A DNA stretch of 64,000 nt from Zonotrichia leucophrys gambelii (taxonomy: Eukaryota > Chordata > Aves > Passeriformes > Passerellidae), in assembly GCF_028769735.1 (NCBI RefSeq), contig NC_088171.1, positions 93,976,912 through 94,040,911 on the forward strand. Direction: 5' to 3'. Shown piece after piece: positions 34,560 through 48,496 of the stretch. Positions within the stretch are counted from its first letter, which is position 1; each line of letters opens with the position of its first letter. The position numbers and the translations under genes were made by a program. The notes beneath the pieces were generated by a model that worked only from the letters and a program-made list of their open reading frames with translations, was not told where the DNA came from and made no database searches.

Positions 34560-37500
34560 ATGGCATCCAGGTGACTTGACATGATGAGAATGAGGGGCAT
34601 ACCCAAATAGTTTAATTAAATCAGCTGTATGGCCAGTAATCTTCTGCTGAAGGCTTACTGAAACACCCATAGACAGAGGAAGAGGAATGGGTGCTGCAGT
34701 GATTTCTACAATAATTGCTTTTTTCACAACTGGGAAATTCCTCGCCAAAGGCTCCGTGCTGCTTGTTTAGAAAAAGCAGATGAGACTGAGCATCCATCTT
34801 CTTTTCTGTAATTCCTTTCTATTCATTATGCTTTCTGTTGGGGTTGTGTAATATAAGGAAACTTCAAGGATCCAGATGCCATCCAGAAAGAAAAAAAATT
34901 TATCTGGTCGTAGTTAATTAGCTTTTGGCAAAATATTCTCCAAAGCATTATCTTGTTTGTTTACACATCTTTAACTTCTAGTATAAATTCTTTTATAATA
35001 GCTTTCACTTCAGATGCACTGTACCAATTAACATTCCAATTTTTTAAGTTCAGAATAATTATTTTCACATAATATTTTTAATACGACAATGTAGTGCCCT
35101 TCATAGATAGTACTAAAATGTTAATTATAAACATAGCATCTATTTTTCTGTATAAATTCTCTTGTAGAATCAAATAATCGACCTTTTTCTCATGTAATCT
35201 TATTTTCACAGCCACCTTACAGAATTTGATGGTGGAAATTTGAAACTGAGAGCTAGCTCAATTGTTTTCTTGGTTTTTATCACCTTAAATTCTTACCTGG
35301 AGGAAACAAAATCAAATGAAATCAAAATTAGCTGAAACAAAAATCCAAAGTGACTGGTTTTATAGGCCCATTTTCCCACATTACTTCAGATGTTGTCTGT
35401 TATGTTCATACCGCAAATAATCAGGAGGAAAACACTTGGAGGGTCACACAGGTCAATAAACATCTGGCTTATGAAGTGTTGCCCCACTGCCTGTATTATG
35501 TTGATAAAATTACTTTAGTCAGGAGTAAGAAATATAAAGTATGAAATATAAGTGGTAAAATTTCCCGTCTTGACATATGGAAGATTTGCATGTGTAATTT
35601 ACATCGGCATAAATCTCAGTTTATCAGAATGAAATTCTATCCAGAATTTCAAGAGGAAAAGAAACATGGGGTGTGTGTTTTGGGGGTCTGTCTCCATCTG
35701 AGTGTTGGTATAGGGTCCTCTGTCCATCAAGATGAGACCATTCCAGAGTGCTTTACACTTCTCCAAGCAAGTTGTTTGAAGGCACTGTTTCTTTCTGCTA
35801 TGGAAAAAATTTTAATCTGCTCTAAATGCAGATCAGCAGCAAACCCCCCCAGCTATACAAATTCTTATAGCCACTGCTCTTCCCCCGATTCTTCTGTCTA
35901 TCTCTCAAGCTTTTGCAAATATTTGAAATTCCTGGAGAAATCCATCCTCACCTGCACCCACTAGCAGATTCACTAAAAGAATATTTAATGAGAAGGTGCT
36001 GTGTTGTCTGTGTTATCAGGAACAGCATGCTTAGCTTGCTGTAATTCATGTGGCAGATAACTGCCTTTGTGATAAGTCAGTTTTCTTATTTTTATTGCTG
36101 TTCTTTGCATGGCTTTTATGTTCTCTTGTGATGTTACTAAACGTTTTGCTTGAATAAAGATTGGGCTGCTTGTTGGATTTTTGAAAACTTTCTGGGTTAA
36201 AAAAAAATTGCTTTGGGCAAATTTTGTTTTCTTGTATTTTCCCTAGGAAAATTCCTGTTGACTTCAAATAAGGGCTTCTGGGGTCAGCTGTCCAAGAAAA
36301 ATGAATGTATGATCACAGGAAGAGATTTGTGACACTTTCCTTGGCTAGGGGCATTCATCACATGTTTGGATGGCGTGCTGCCTAGAACAGATCCAGGAAA
36401 ATAGATATTAGTTTATGAACTCCAGTTATTGTGCAACCAAAGTGCAATAACATTACCTGATATGTTTAAGTGACAAAAATATTTTGTCCAGAGAAGAGAA
36501 AGCAAAAATTACTAGATGTGATACAAAGAAAAAAAATTTTCCTGTATTAACTGAAGTAATTTTTTTGCAGTGACAAAATTAAGCACAAGGCATGTGCCAT
36601 AGACACCTAATTCTAATGCTTATTCCAAGAATCTTTTTTTTTTTTTTCCTTGAGGGAGATTGGATCATTTTTCAAACAACTTTCCCTGTCAACCTGAAAT
36701 GAAAATTACCAGAGACTTGGTACTCACACCATAGGTAATGGAATATTCCCAGCAGGGCATCATGTCTGTGATCATCGTATGCATCCTCCCAAACAGGAAT
36801 AACAAAACCCCAACACGAATCTTTTAGTCTCTGTTTTGGGAAATTAGATGGTAGATGGTTACCGAGAGATGCAATAATATCCTCAAGAAGTCATCATCTG
36901 GTGTTTGTTAGGTAGGTCAGCTTCCAGTGCAGCCAGTTGCTGTCTGATCTAGCCACTTCTCATCCTACATTCCAAGTAAGTCACCTCATCTGTACTTATC
37001 TGGCCACTTTCTCAGTTTTCACACAGTCAGACATGCTCATAAAACTGTCCTACACACCTTTTCCACATCCTTCAACTATTCCAAACAGGTGTGGTGATAT
37101 ATCAGAATTTCATCGCTGTTGGCCGTAGTGGATTTGCTCTGTACTTCCTACATTTTTTTTAACCTTTCCCTGGAACACTGCAGGTGTGTGCTGTGTGCCA
37201 GCAGCCAGCAGGGACTCTATCTGTGGAGAAGAAAGGCCAAAAGAGCCTTGTGATCTCCAGTGCTCAGAACTGCAGGGATTGGGATGGGTGCAGCCTCTGC
37301 TCCGCGGAAGGAGTTTGCGAGATTCGTATTTTTAAGCTGCCCTTCAGGACACAATCAGGGCAGTGTGCTCTGGTTGAATTAGTGGAATTGCTCTCTCCAA
37401 ATTGTTCTCAGTGCCATTATTTGCACTCTGCAAGTGACTGGTCTCGGTGATGGCTTCCATGTGGTACATTTGGTAGGCATCTCTTGCCTTCTTAGCATTC

Positions 37501-40131
37501 CCTGCTCTTTTGTTAACATTCGCCACAACAAAAGCTCAGCTTTGTGGGTTTTTTTCTTTCTCTTGTGTTAAAAGCTGTGGCAGCCTCAAAAAGAAGGAAG
37601 ATTTGGGTTCAAGTAGAGAGACTCACAATGTTTGGAGGCCTGTTTACTCTTCTTTTTGGTCATTGCAGTCATTTTTGCAGGTCATGGCAGATTTGGCAAA
37701 GCCCGTAAGTCCTGAGGGTGATTCTGCACACTGTCCACAGCACGTGTGTCAATGACCCCAGCTGAAAAACCAGCTCTTCTGGAGCCAGCCTCATTTCTGA
37801 CCCCTGTGATCCTGCCTTAATACTTCCAAATAGGCATTTTTAGAAGAATGGATGGCATGAACAGAATTACTGTAGGACATCTGTAGACGCAGTCGTCCTG
37901 ACTCCTGTTATGACACCTGATCTGCTTTAGAGGAATTGTTTGTGATTGCTATGGAGATCGGCATGCCTGGAGTTTATTTCTAAGCTTGGATGAAGTGTCC
38001 ATTTTTTGCTATATTAATTTAAAATTAAAATATTGGAATATGTATCACTATTCCAAGTTACACTCTTAAGTCTGCCTTTAGGCACTTAAATAAATGGCCA
38101 GGTTTTTAAATAATTAAGTACTTGCAGCTGCCATCAAAGTTAATAGAAGGCTTGCAGCAAGGAACAGGCAGCAAACTTCAAGACAGAAAATACAAAGAAA
38201 TTACAATTTTAACCAGTATTGTGTCAATCTGAGGCATGTGCAAAAAGACGATAGAGAAAATGCACCCTTAACATGGATTCTGCTAAAAAAGGGGCTCACT
38301 GTTGGTCTGTCCACTAGTTGGCAGGCATGGCAACGCAGCCAGCAATCCTGTGAATGCATCCCTGGCTGCTCCCGCATCTCTGCCGGGGCGTCCTAGCAAC
38401 TGTGTGCCAGCACGGCACTGTGCAAATGCATCAGCATGAGCAGCATCAGTCCAACCTGCAGGGAGTTTTCCAGCGCCTGGTGCATGAGGAATTTCACTGG
38501 AACAGAGTGAAACACCTGGCAAACAGGGATACCAAGATAAAGGGTGCTTCCAGGACCACATGCATCTTTTTGTTTCTTAAAAGAAACCCCTAACAACTAG
38601 AAATCACAGTTCTGAATGCATAGCTTGGAGATTTTTCCCTTCCCTTCAAGGTCCTCTTCCTGAGGATTATGCAACCCTGCAAGTGCCTGCAGCAGATGCT
38701 CAAAATACTCTCACTGTGATGGATTACATGGGTCACTTCAAATTTAGGGACAAAAGGACCTTACAGATCAGATTTACAGTATATTTAACTTTGCTGTTTC
38801 AATAGTGGCCAGTGCAAAAGATCAGCAAGGACTGAGCTATCTGTTATGAAGAAGTGTTCACTATTTTTTCCCCCTCAATACTATGTTTCAGAAAAATTAT
38901 GTATCAGCGATTTTAGTTTGCTTACAAGAGGAGGTGAATTTTTACAGTTTTTCATTTTGCTTTCTGCCTTTGCATCCCACATATAACAACCCTGTAACAT
39001 TTATTTTGGAGCAAACTTGTTGTTCATTCAGGAAACCAAGAAATGAGTCACTTAGCTCCCATTTACATGAACATCTCACTCCATGTATATACAGATTCAC
39101 AATTTCATTTTCTGCCTTCTGTGCATTATCTGATGTATTAACATGCTTTCCTAGGCTCCTTCTACTCTTTCACTTTTCTGTAGCGGCTGAAGAGACTTTT
39201 GTCAAAGCTTTTTTTTTGTACCGAGGCAAAATCCTGTCAACAGAGTGCAAAAGCATGTTTAATGGCCTCTAGCTGGCTGCAGATGCCCACATTTCTGAAT
39301 AGTACTCAACATCAGAAAACTGAACGTACTATTAATTAAAGCTTTCTTTTCAAATGATGCCAAAATAGAATATTTTTTAGAAAGGCCTCGCTTTTCCTCC
39401 AACATGAAGTAAGATGAAAGACATTTACTCTGTGATTTCATTTGCATTCTCTGAAGTGACTCTCTGAAATGTGCTTTGGCAATAAAGAAAGCACTTGTTA
39501 CTGAAAAGCAAAAACAAAGTATTACTTGTCAGTCTTTATAGAGTGTATCTGCAAATGTGAGTCTTCCATTTGAAAAATTACTGGTGGTGTAAAATAAGAT
39601 GTGTAAGGCCACCACACACCGCTTAGAACATCCTAAAAGGATTTTTTTTTTCCAACCAAATTACATTTTCCACACCAAATATCTATTTTAAGGTTATTAT
39701 GCAATAATATGCTAAAAATTTTGTTTGGCATGTGAAACATGTATTGATAATACTGAAGAGAGATAAAGCAACTGATTTTTTTTTTTAAAAAACCCCCTTG
39801 TTGAACAGTGTAGCAATAAGTTTTGCAGTATTTGAGTTTTTATCCCTGCATCCCTAAAATAAAAAATACATTTTAATTTCCTTTTATGTGTATAAATATA
39901 TGTATTTCAATGTAAAAAGGAAAACAGAATTTAAATAAAGCATTAGTGATGGGTTAAAGATATTGTTCATTGTCTGAGCAAGCAAGTATATGCTCAGGGT
40001 TACAGGAGTGACGTCCAAGCTGTGTGGAAGTTGTGCTTGTCCCAGTTCACCAAATTGGAAAACAAGCTGGTAATTGCCTTCCCCCACAACTTCCAGGCCA
40101 CATACTGTGCTTTCATTTCCACAAAGACAAA
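34560..40131. other. Non-coding DNA, no gene supported
   Basis: About 5.6 kb. A minus-strand frame of about 63 codons right after the LTR (34748-34557) has balanced composition but no start, splice signal or family match. A local GC- and CpG-richer patch at 38300-38560 has RFX-like half sites (separate entry). A short inverted repeat, TTGGAATA/TATTCCAA, lies near 38032-38055. No retroviral genes were recognised downstream of the LTR. Confidence 0.45.
38326..38400. promoter_or_regulatory. Pair of RFX/X-box-like sites in a GC-richer patch
   Basis: CATGGCAAC (38326-38334) carries an RFX half site. CGTCCTAGCAAC (38389-38400) resembles the X-box form GTNRCC-N-RGYAAC with a degraded left half. Both lie in a patch that is GC-richer than its surroundings. 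RFX sites are typical of ciliary-gene enhancers, but two degenerate sites are weak evidence. Confidence 0.2.
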
Positions 40132-40320
40132 GCTGAAAGGACAAAAATGCAACAGATTGCCCAGAGAGGTTGTAGATTCTCCTTCACTGGAGATATTCAA
40201 GAACTGCCTGGACACAATCCTGTGCCATGTGCTCTGGGATGACCCTGCCTGAGCAGGGAGGGTGGCTCAGATGAGCCTCTGTGGCCTCTCCCAGCCTGAC
40301 CCATCTGTGACTCGATGATT
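40132..40320 (+). mobile_element. CR1 LINE 3' fragment
   Basis: GATTGCCCAGAGAGGTTGTAG, CTTCACTGGAGATATTCAAG, CTGGACACAATCCTGTGCC and GACCCTGCCTGAGCAGGGAG follow the sense CR1 3' UTR closely. The tail TCTGTGACTCGATGA keeps the degraded octamers. Short open frames over it are repeat-derived. Confidence 0.93.
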
Positions 40321-41054
40321 TTGTGGATAGGAATTGTGATCTCAGCCTACAAAACGTTAGGATGCACAAGTTTGGCCCCACCATCTGGGGAGACAACACA
40401 ATGTACATGCAGCACTTTGGACGTCAGACAGCATTCAAGGCAAGAAGAAACATCTTGCTGTGTTCCCCTTGGAAAACCCCTTCCAGCTCCCGTGCAGTTC
40501 AGGGAAAGGGTAAACAGCTCTGTGCAAAGCCCAGCAGTGTGCTGGCACTCTGGCAAAGCTTTCTCCAGCCTAAATCTCTATCTGCCTGCTCTTGCCTGCC
40601 TGCATGAGGAGAATACATAATGTGTCAGCAGGATCTGCCTCTCCTCTTTTACTGTGTGCTGAGGAGATGTGGATACCTGGTACCCTCTGTCCTCATTAAG
40701 CTACTATGCATTAGCAGGATACTAGGGGTGTACTTCCTGCCCAACATTCTCTATGTCTTATTTTAAATTATTAAGTCCTGTTGTTCTTGCTCAAGAGCTT
40801 TTATAATGTAGGCAAATACATCTGCTAAAATTTAAAACTCCTTAAAAAACAAGTTTTATTGTAAGAAGTCAAATTAGTGATGCTTGATTTGTGAAGACTT
40901 GTGCAACTGCATCTTCAGGGACCAAACAGACTCAAAGCTTTTTTCCATGCTAGGGTTACTCATAATAGGGCTCTCCCATTTCTACTGCAGACTTTTTAAT
41001 CTTTAAAAAGTTCATAACCATCTTTTGCCTTACCAGAGAAATGTTTCTGCAGAG
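40321..41054. other. Non-coding spacer between two CR1 copies
   Basis: About 730 bp; three overlapping frames of 69-101 codons on both strands share the same GC-richer 300 bp (40320-40620). They shadow one another and match nothing I recognise. Confidence 0.4.
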
Positions 41055-41225
41055 ACAATGGTGCAAGACTGAAACAGTCTGTCCAGAGAAGCTGTGAAGG
41101 ATCAGTCCACAGAGATGATGTGCTTTGCACTGTAAAAGTTCCTAAGCAAGACTAGATAGCCCATTTTGAGAAGGGCTTTGTCCAAGTGGTCTCCAGGGGT
41201 CATTTCCACCCTAAATTACTCCATG
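41055..41225 (+). mobile_element. CR1 LINE 3' fragment, diverged
   Basis: GTCCAGAGAAGCTGTGAAGG, AAGACTAGATAGCCC, GTCTCCAGGGGTCATTTCC and CCTAAATTACTCCATG follow the sense CR1 3' end. It is more diverged than the copy at 40.1 kb and so is a separate, older insertion. Confidence 0.72.
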
Positions 41226-44200
41226 TTTCTACATAAGCAATGGAGTCTTCCTTATATGTCCCCATCTGTTTTTGTGGTACTGCTATACTGCACCTATTTG
41301 CCACAGGTTGAATTTGGCAAAAGGGACTCAAAGCTTAAAATAAGACAACATACATCATGACCACATCATTTTTATTGCCTTGCAAAGGTAGGCTCAACAT
41401 AAACAGAAAAGCAGTTTTGTCTGAATAACAGGTTCAAAAATTGCTGATGTACAAAATGTAACATACATATATGGTTTTTAAAAATGTATTACTTAATATT
41501 GGGCTTTGAATGGAATTAATATTCTATATAGATTTTTAATTACTATGTTAATGAATTTAGCATTTATATTAATGTTAACCTGTATTTTTTATTAGAGTGA
41601 TAAAATATTAAATTCTGAGTCAAATTCTGATCTCTGCAACACTGAATTACATTGCTGAATTAATATCAAACTAAACAAGATAGAATTTATTCCAGTGATT
41701 CAGATGAGTTATTCTGGCTATTTCAGTACAGATTTATTAAAAAAATTATATCTTAAGAAATAAAAATATATGCAGTGGAAGATACTTGTGCCTAAGAACA
41801 CAGAAAATAAACCATAGCAGGTTTTTTTATGTAGTCAAATAATTATTTGTGTTATTTTACAAAAACTACAACTGTATTTTATTACTTCTTATTTTTTATG
41901 GTTTCTTTCATGAGATACAGGATATACAGTATTAGAGAAGGCTCTGGGGCACATAAAGGCTAATTCCTTTGAGGAACATCACTGATGTCATGGCCCACAG
42001 GAGTGAAGGCTGAGGAAACTTGGGACACTAAATGTGTTAAGCCTGTGCAGAACAAAAAGATTGCAGGAATATTTCCAGTGTTACTTGTTCATAAATCTAA
42101 AACCCCCCCAAAATTGCACAACAGTTCAGGTTTTCTAAATCAGTGACATTTGTGATAATGCAGAAAGTGAGAACACAAATCTTTAACATAACTTGGGAAA
42201 TTAATTTACTTGTAAAACAACGATTCTTTTGGAAATGTCTCAATTCTTTCTACAATAGAAAAAAACCAGTCTCTGCTAGCATGGTGAATGCTGCATTGGT
42301 GTCATCTGGTGGATGTCTGACATAGTATCCATGCTAAATAAAGCTAGAACCAGTCAAAAATCGTATTTGGGAAGCATTGCACCCTTTTCTTTGCCATTTT
42401 CTCCATTCTTGGAAAGGAAACACTAGAAATAAAGTGTTTCTAAATCAAGCCCTTAAGATGCCTTTCCATGCTATTCTAAAGGTCCTAGATTTGTCGAGAC
42501 TTGCTGAAATGTCTCCATCTCCAGAAGGATAAAACAAAAGCAATCATTGTTTTATAACTTCATGCATAATTTAGAGAAAAGTGAAGATTTTTGAAAAAGG
42601 TATTTACACCAGTTTTCTTCAACTGGTGCAAATTGGTCTGCATCCCTTAATTTCTTAATTCATACCTGGTGAAATTGCACATGGGTTTAGTGCTATCAAA
42701 TAGTCCCACAGGAAAGTGGAAGATTATTATCTAATTTAGCACCACAGTACACTCTGAAGGTTTCTTGCCTAAGTATCCAAGGTAATATTATAATCCAGAC
42801 TTATGACAAAACAAAACTATCTTCTGGGCCTGAAGCACTGCCCTAGCTTGCCTGTGCTTACTGCAGCTCCCTCTGAATGGAAGTGGATTTACCTCCTTTG
42901 CAGAAAGCCACCTTTGGGGAGAGCTGGTGCACTTGGTGCTGTTGATTGCCCCACCTTGAGCTGATGACAGCACCCAACAAGATTCTTGTGTCCCTGCCAG
43001 CAATTGCAAGGGGGATGGTAAGGATGCAGAGAAATAATTTGGCAAGTTTGCACCCTTAATGTCACTTTTGCTCCACTTGTGGCACGGAGTTTCTGCCCTG
43101 ATGGCCAGGATCCAAGTCTTTCTCAGACTTCTAGCATATACAAAGTGCACTGCAAACAGAAATATTTGTACAGTGTCTTCAAGTGTTGCTCAAGGCAACC
43201 GAGGTTACCATGAAAAGGAGACCAGTGGTGCTCATTTTTAGCAGTGTTTCTATGTCTAGATGACAGCTCTCCCTGTATTTTGGCAGCCTATGTGATTTTC
43301 ATGCTCAGATGCCAGCCTTATATTCACAATATATAATAGTCTGTTTGCACTAAAACAAGCAATATTTGTCCAGCATTTATGGTGGTAGGTAGGTATTGGG
43401 CTTTATATCTGCCTCTGCTCTGTGTTTGGGAAAATCAAGTCACTGCAATGCAGGAGGATGTATGTGTAAATATGAAAAATATGTCTAAATTTCTGGAGTG
43501 CCTTCTGATTACCAAAAACTGTGGAGGAAGAATGGGAAATAAATTATTCAGTCACAGTTGACTAAGTAGGCTGGGGAAAATGGTAAATTTTTAAAAGAAG
43601 AGATTCATTGGCATGAGGCTGAAGGATGTGCCCTTTAAAAGGGATCCAAAATTTGCACCTTGGTCACTATGCACCATATCCCTGTAGTGTCCTTTAGCTC
43701 CAGTTGCAGCTAGTGAGATGAACACTGACTTTTGACAAACAAAATCCCAGAGTGAATGTGTGAGAGGAAGGGGATAGTGAACAAGTCTCATACCCAAAGC
43801 ATAAATATTCTTTTTTCCAAGGGCAAAATGGTAGTGTTGCAAAGAAATTCCCTTGGATAACTGTAGAGGTTCCACCCATAAGGATGAGGAATTCAACTCT
43901 GTCTTCTGTCTCTAGCCAGGGAGGGAGTTTTGTAGCTCTGTGAAAATCCCTGTTGTTGTAGCTAAGCTGACTGCCTGCAGCTGCCTTGGGTGGTTAGCAA
44001 AAGAAAAAGTAGGTTAACTCTACTTTGTACTGTACAGAGTAGCTACACTGATTCTTACCTTTTGTAAAGAGTAAATAATAAAATCCCCATTTCTTCTCAG
44101 CATGGTTAAAATCTATAGAAAATAAAGAAATGTTCCTACTTTGGTGTTTGTGGAATGCCTTGCTGGTGACTAAGGCACTCTATAATGACACAAACATTTA

Positions 44201-47200
44201 AGGTAATTCTTCTTTCTTCTTTACTTAAGGAATCACTCACAGATATTAGGATTCATCAAAATCTATGATGGGTAATAAAGAAAATGTGTTATGTGCCAGA
44301 TTTAGAGTAAATTCAGTAGCAAATAAACATGCTATTAGAAAACATGTAACTGTAAAGGAAAATTCTTCTCTGGTTATCTCCCTCTGTACTGGAAAACCTT
44401 ATCCTTGATATTCTGCTCCACCCTGGATCAAAAATACCCCACAAAACAAACCTAAAAACCAGTGTCACAGAACAAAAATACCCCAACCATTAGTTAAAGA
44501 AATTGAAAATGTAAGTCCAAAGTAGGTCAGCTTCAACCAACTGACACGACTTCTAAGGTCAGGAAAAGCTTCAGTCATAGTTTGTGTTCCTTTGCTAGGG
44601 AAATTATTACACAGTAATGTCTTGGGGCTGTGTGCTTGCTGGTGCTGCCAAGACAAGTAATTTCTGTGTGTGCTGTGAGGAGCATTCCTTCTCTATCATA
44701 TGACTACGAGACGGACATAATGCTTCACAGTAACAGCACTGACTCACCCTGTGGTTTACGCCAACACTTAATGTCATTCATGCTTAATAAAACTGCAGGG
44801 TTCTGCTTTTCCACCCACTTTTTGTTATTTTTCTTGAAACCTACCACAGCACAAGAAAAGTTATGGCAGCTTGATATGAAATGCTTATTTTATATTCTCC
44901 ATTCAAATATATTTGACAGTATTCCTGAGAAAATGTTCTCTGAACAGCCACACAGATGGCCAGCATGCAGCTGAATGGCTGCAGCATTCTTTTCAGAGAA
45001 ATAGGTATATCTGCTAATCTGATTGTCTGGTCTTTCCGTTTGATTTGCAAAGTTCATTTGGAAATCACAAATTCATGCCAGCCAAAATCCCCCCCAAAAC
45101 CCCTCCAGCTCAGATCAGCAAACTGACCCACTTCTGATCTCCTCAGCTCAAACCCACCTTTGCACCAGCTGCCAGCTCCCTTTGAATGACTGATGTGAAG
45201 AGAGTCTGTTAAATATTGCAGGTAAAAACCTTATTAAAAAAATATTAAATCAAACTTGTTTCCCTGCAACGCTGTAAGCCCAAACACAACAGCAGCAGTG
45301 TGGTTGCTAATGAGAAATTCCATGCTGATGCACCTCAGTCCCCAGCTCCGAGATGAACTGGAGGAAGGCAAATGCCAGCTCTTAATGCCACCTCTTAATG
45401 CCACATTATGCCTTGCCCTACACACATGTCCAGAAGGATTTGACTCCATTTGAGCAGTGAGCAGCTGTAATTCCAGCTCTCTCCCTTCTAAGTAGAAGCA
45501 ATGAGGAAATCAAATGGGCCTGAGAATTGCTTGGCTCACAGAACAGCAAGGATGGCTGGGCTGTGGTGGCTTTCCCCATGCTGTGCTGCCAACACACCTG
45601 AACAGCCACAGGAAATCCAGTGGCAAAATCCTGAAAATTGTAGTGGAGCATGCAATTTTCATGGACTGTGATACTATAATATCAAGTGAAATCAGAAGTG
45701 TTCTGCATTGGGTTTTTATTGTAGTAAAAGAGAGTGGAGTAAAAAAAATTCGTATTTTGCTCCTGTGTTCAGTTCCTGAAGTCTTACACCCCAGCAGGTA
45801 TATTGGAAATACACAAGATTTTGTGCACTCTGCTTTCTCCCAAATGGAACAAAATTATAATTCAGAAATATCTATAGCAGTTCCAGGAATAAATTGTCTC
45901 TCTTATTGATTTAGCAATACCGAGGCAGTAGAAAATTCTCAGTTCTATATAGAGGCAATTGTCCCAGTTTTCATTGTAGCAACAGAACTGAAATACCCAG
46001 TTCCAGTAAAATGCTATTTTATTAAAACCACTATAATTGCACCTTAACTGTTTGTGTGTTTTAGTTCTTCTCCTCTTTCCAGCCTGAAGAAAAATCACAT
46101 CTTTCAGTAATATTGTTTTTCCAGTAAAATTAGTAAACTGGATTCTCTGTGTAGTATCAGCTTAATTAACAGCTACCACACTCAAATTCATGACCTCCTT
46201 GCTCAGGGAGCCTTTTAGGGAGAGTGTGGAGTGTGAATATAGATGTGATAATGAGTGGATGAGTCACACATTTGTGCCTGTTTTTACCTCAACAATAGTA
46301 TTTTCCCCCTCCCTTTTTTTCCCCCAATTAAAAACAAACAAACAAAGAAAAAACCTAAAAAACTCTAAACAACTAAAGATTTTTCATTGCTGGCTTTTAA
46401 GATATGCAAAGGATTCTGCCAGTATATGTGATCATTACAGAATATTCCCACAAGAAACAGGACTATGTTGCTTAAAAGTCTTTTCTATTTAATATGTTTG
46501 GTTTGGTCTCTCTTGTGAAAACTGTCAGAAGAAAAAGAAGAGACAGCATGTGTGTAATATATAGTTTGATCATTCAAACATGGTAAAAATGATATCTGTT
46601 CTCTGTAGATAGAAGCACATTTTCAGCTAAAACAAACCTGTCTTCTGCTTTTTGTTTGATGCAGAGAGGAGTGCTGTTCTGATTAGGATGGAGTACCTGA
46701 TAGGAGGGAAGTTACTCTTCATGGCTCTGACAGGCATTTCTCTGCCTGAATAGTTCACTAAACCTTTATGTGCTTCAGTTTTATTATTTGTAAAACAATT
46801 CTTATTTATTTCAGAAGGATATACTGAGATTAAATAAACTAGGATTTGAAAAAGCATATTTAGATCTCCAGTAAAAATTCGGTAAATATGGGACACATTC
46901 TCTTTTGGAAAAATAAGCTGAAAAGTAAAACAAAAGTAGGAAAAGTTTTTAAAGGGAGGTCTTAAATTTTTGTAAGATTCTTTTACTTATTCCTGGCCCA
47001 TTTTTATCAGTGAAGCCTGGTAATAAAAACAAAGCTAAGTGTTGCAGTAGGAAGGAATGGCACATGCTGTTTCCTCCTGTCTAGCACCCTTACAGTATTT
47101 GGTGTTGCTGACAGGTACCTCAGGGTTTTGGAACAGAATTTATTCAGAACTCCAAATATTGCACTAGGGTCATACCTGGCACTTGCTGTTCAGCTGTTCC

Positions 47201-48496
47201 CATGCAACAAGACCCTCTTCCAACCTTATTTGAAGACTCACAGTCAGCAGCAAGACGTGCAGCCCAAGACTGGCTTGGGTCCCATCATTGCTCCTGGCTA
47301 CCAAGGACAGAGGGAGAGCAGCTGGGAGAAGGCCAGAGCTGTTCCACAAGGACTTGGATGTCTCAGGCAGAGAGGGCTGCTGCCTCCCTGAGACACTGAC
47401 TGTCTTGGAGAGATCTGAGGCCCAGGGTTTCAGCTCAGATGGCCTGTAGTGTAGTAGTTTGGCTTTCCCTGATGAAATGGTGTCTGAGCTAAATCATTTA
47501 GTACTTTGCCTTAGGCCTCATGTCCTATTGCCACAAGTGTGTTTAAAGGATCCCCTTCTGCTTTCCAGCTATCACACAAGGCAGCAGACGCACACATCTG
47601 TTGTGTATACACATCCAGATTTATTTTCAGGTTTCTTTTTGCTCAAGGTTCTTCAACTTGAGTTGTGGTCCATGTGAGTCATCCATGTTACATTCAGCTC
47701 ATCACCCTGAGGGCCAAATAAGAGATGGCACCTGGCATACAGAAGAAAGTAAACTATGAACAAAGAAGTCACCACACTGGAAAGAAGCACTTGAAACCAA
47801 AGGGTTGAATTATGTCCCTGTGGGCTGATGTTCTAAATAGATTCACAGAAAAGAAAAAAAAAAAAAAAACCAAACAAAACACCTTTTCCTACCTCAGCCT
47901 TACTGAGACCAGACTGGGATTACTCAGGTGCATAACTGTTCAAAAGGACCACATGCCATTGGAATGCCACTAAATTTTTGAAGCCTTGTTTTTTGCTCAT
48001 AGAAACAAGTATTCTCTACCTAGTATCTTAAAGTAGAAACAAATGCATGATCACAAGCAGTGTTATATTAGCTTTAGGTATTGCTATTTCTATTTAATAT
48101 TAGGAGTCCGTATGAGTATTTTGAAAATAAGCTGCATTAAGGTTGCTGACTGGCAATCTGAACAGTCCGTACTATGACTGGTGGGAAATTTCCAAGTGTT
48201 CCAACCCAGCTTTTGTAAGTATGGTTGACATTACCTATGGGACTGGCTGCTAGATGAACTCACCAAGAGGTGAAGCTCTCCTCACCTGCTGCCTGAAGAG
48301 CTCCTTTCATTCTTTGCTTTTATGTTAATCCTGTATGTTCTTAGCTAGTCATCCTGACTGCTCACAACATCAGGGTCTTACACAGAAGACCTAGAAAAGA
48401 AAGAGGGAAAAAACCCCAAAACCAGGCAGAACTGAAAAACATGCAAAGATCTCTCCTGTCATGTCAGAACAATCGATGGTACCACAGATTTGTATA
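41226..48496. other. AT-rich non-coding DNA, no gene seen
   Basis: About 7.3 kb. It contains a 13-bp tandem duplication (CTCTTAATGCCAC at 45379-45391 and again at 45392-45404), an AAAC run near 46332-46345 and a 16-A run at 47854-47869. Open frames reach about 131 codons without recognisable motifs. GC-richer patches at 42830-42980 and 45080-45480 have no clear identity. Confidence 0.45.

Noticed and set aside
45379..45404. 13-bp tandem duplication as a possible coding repeat
   Set aside because: There are only two units, and the overlapping frame has no recognised domain; simple slippage is enough.
47854..47869. A-run as the tail of a processed pseudogene
   Set aside because: No upstream gene-like sequence or polyadenylation signal was recognised, and processed pseudogenes are rare in birds.
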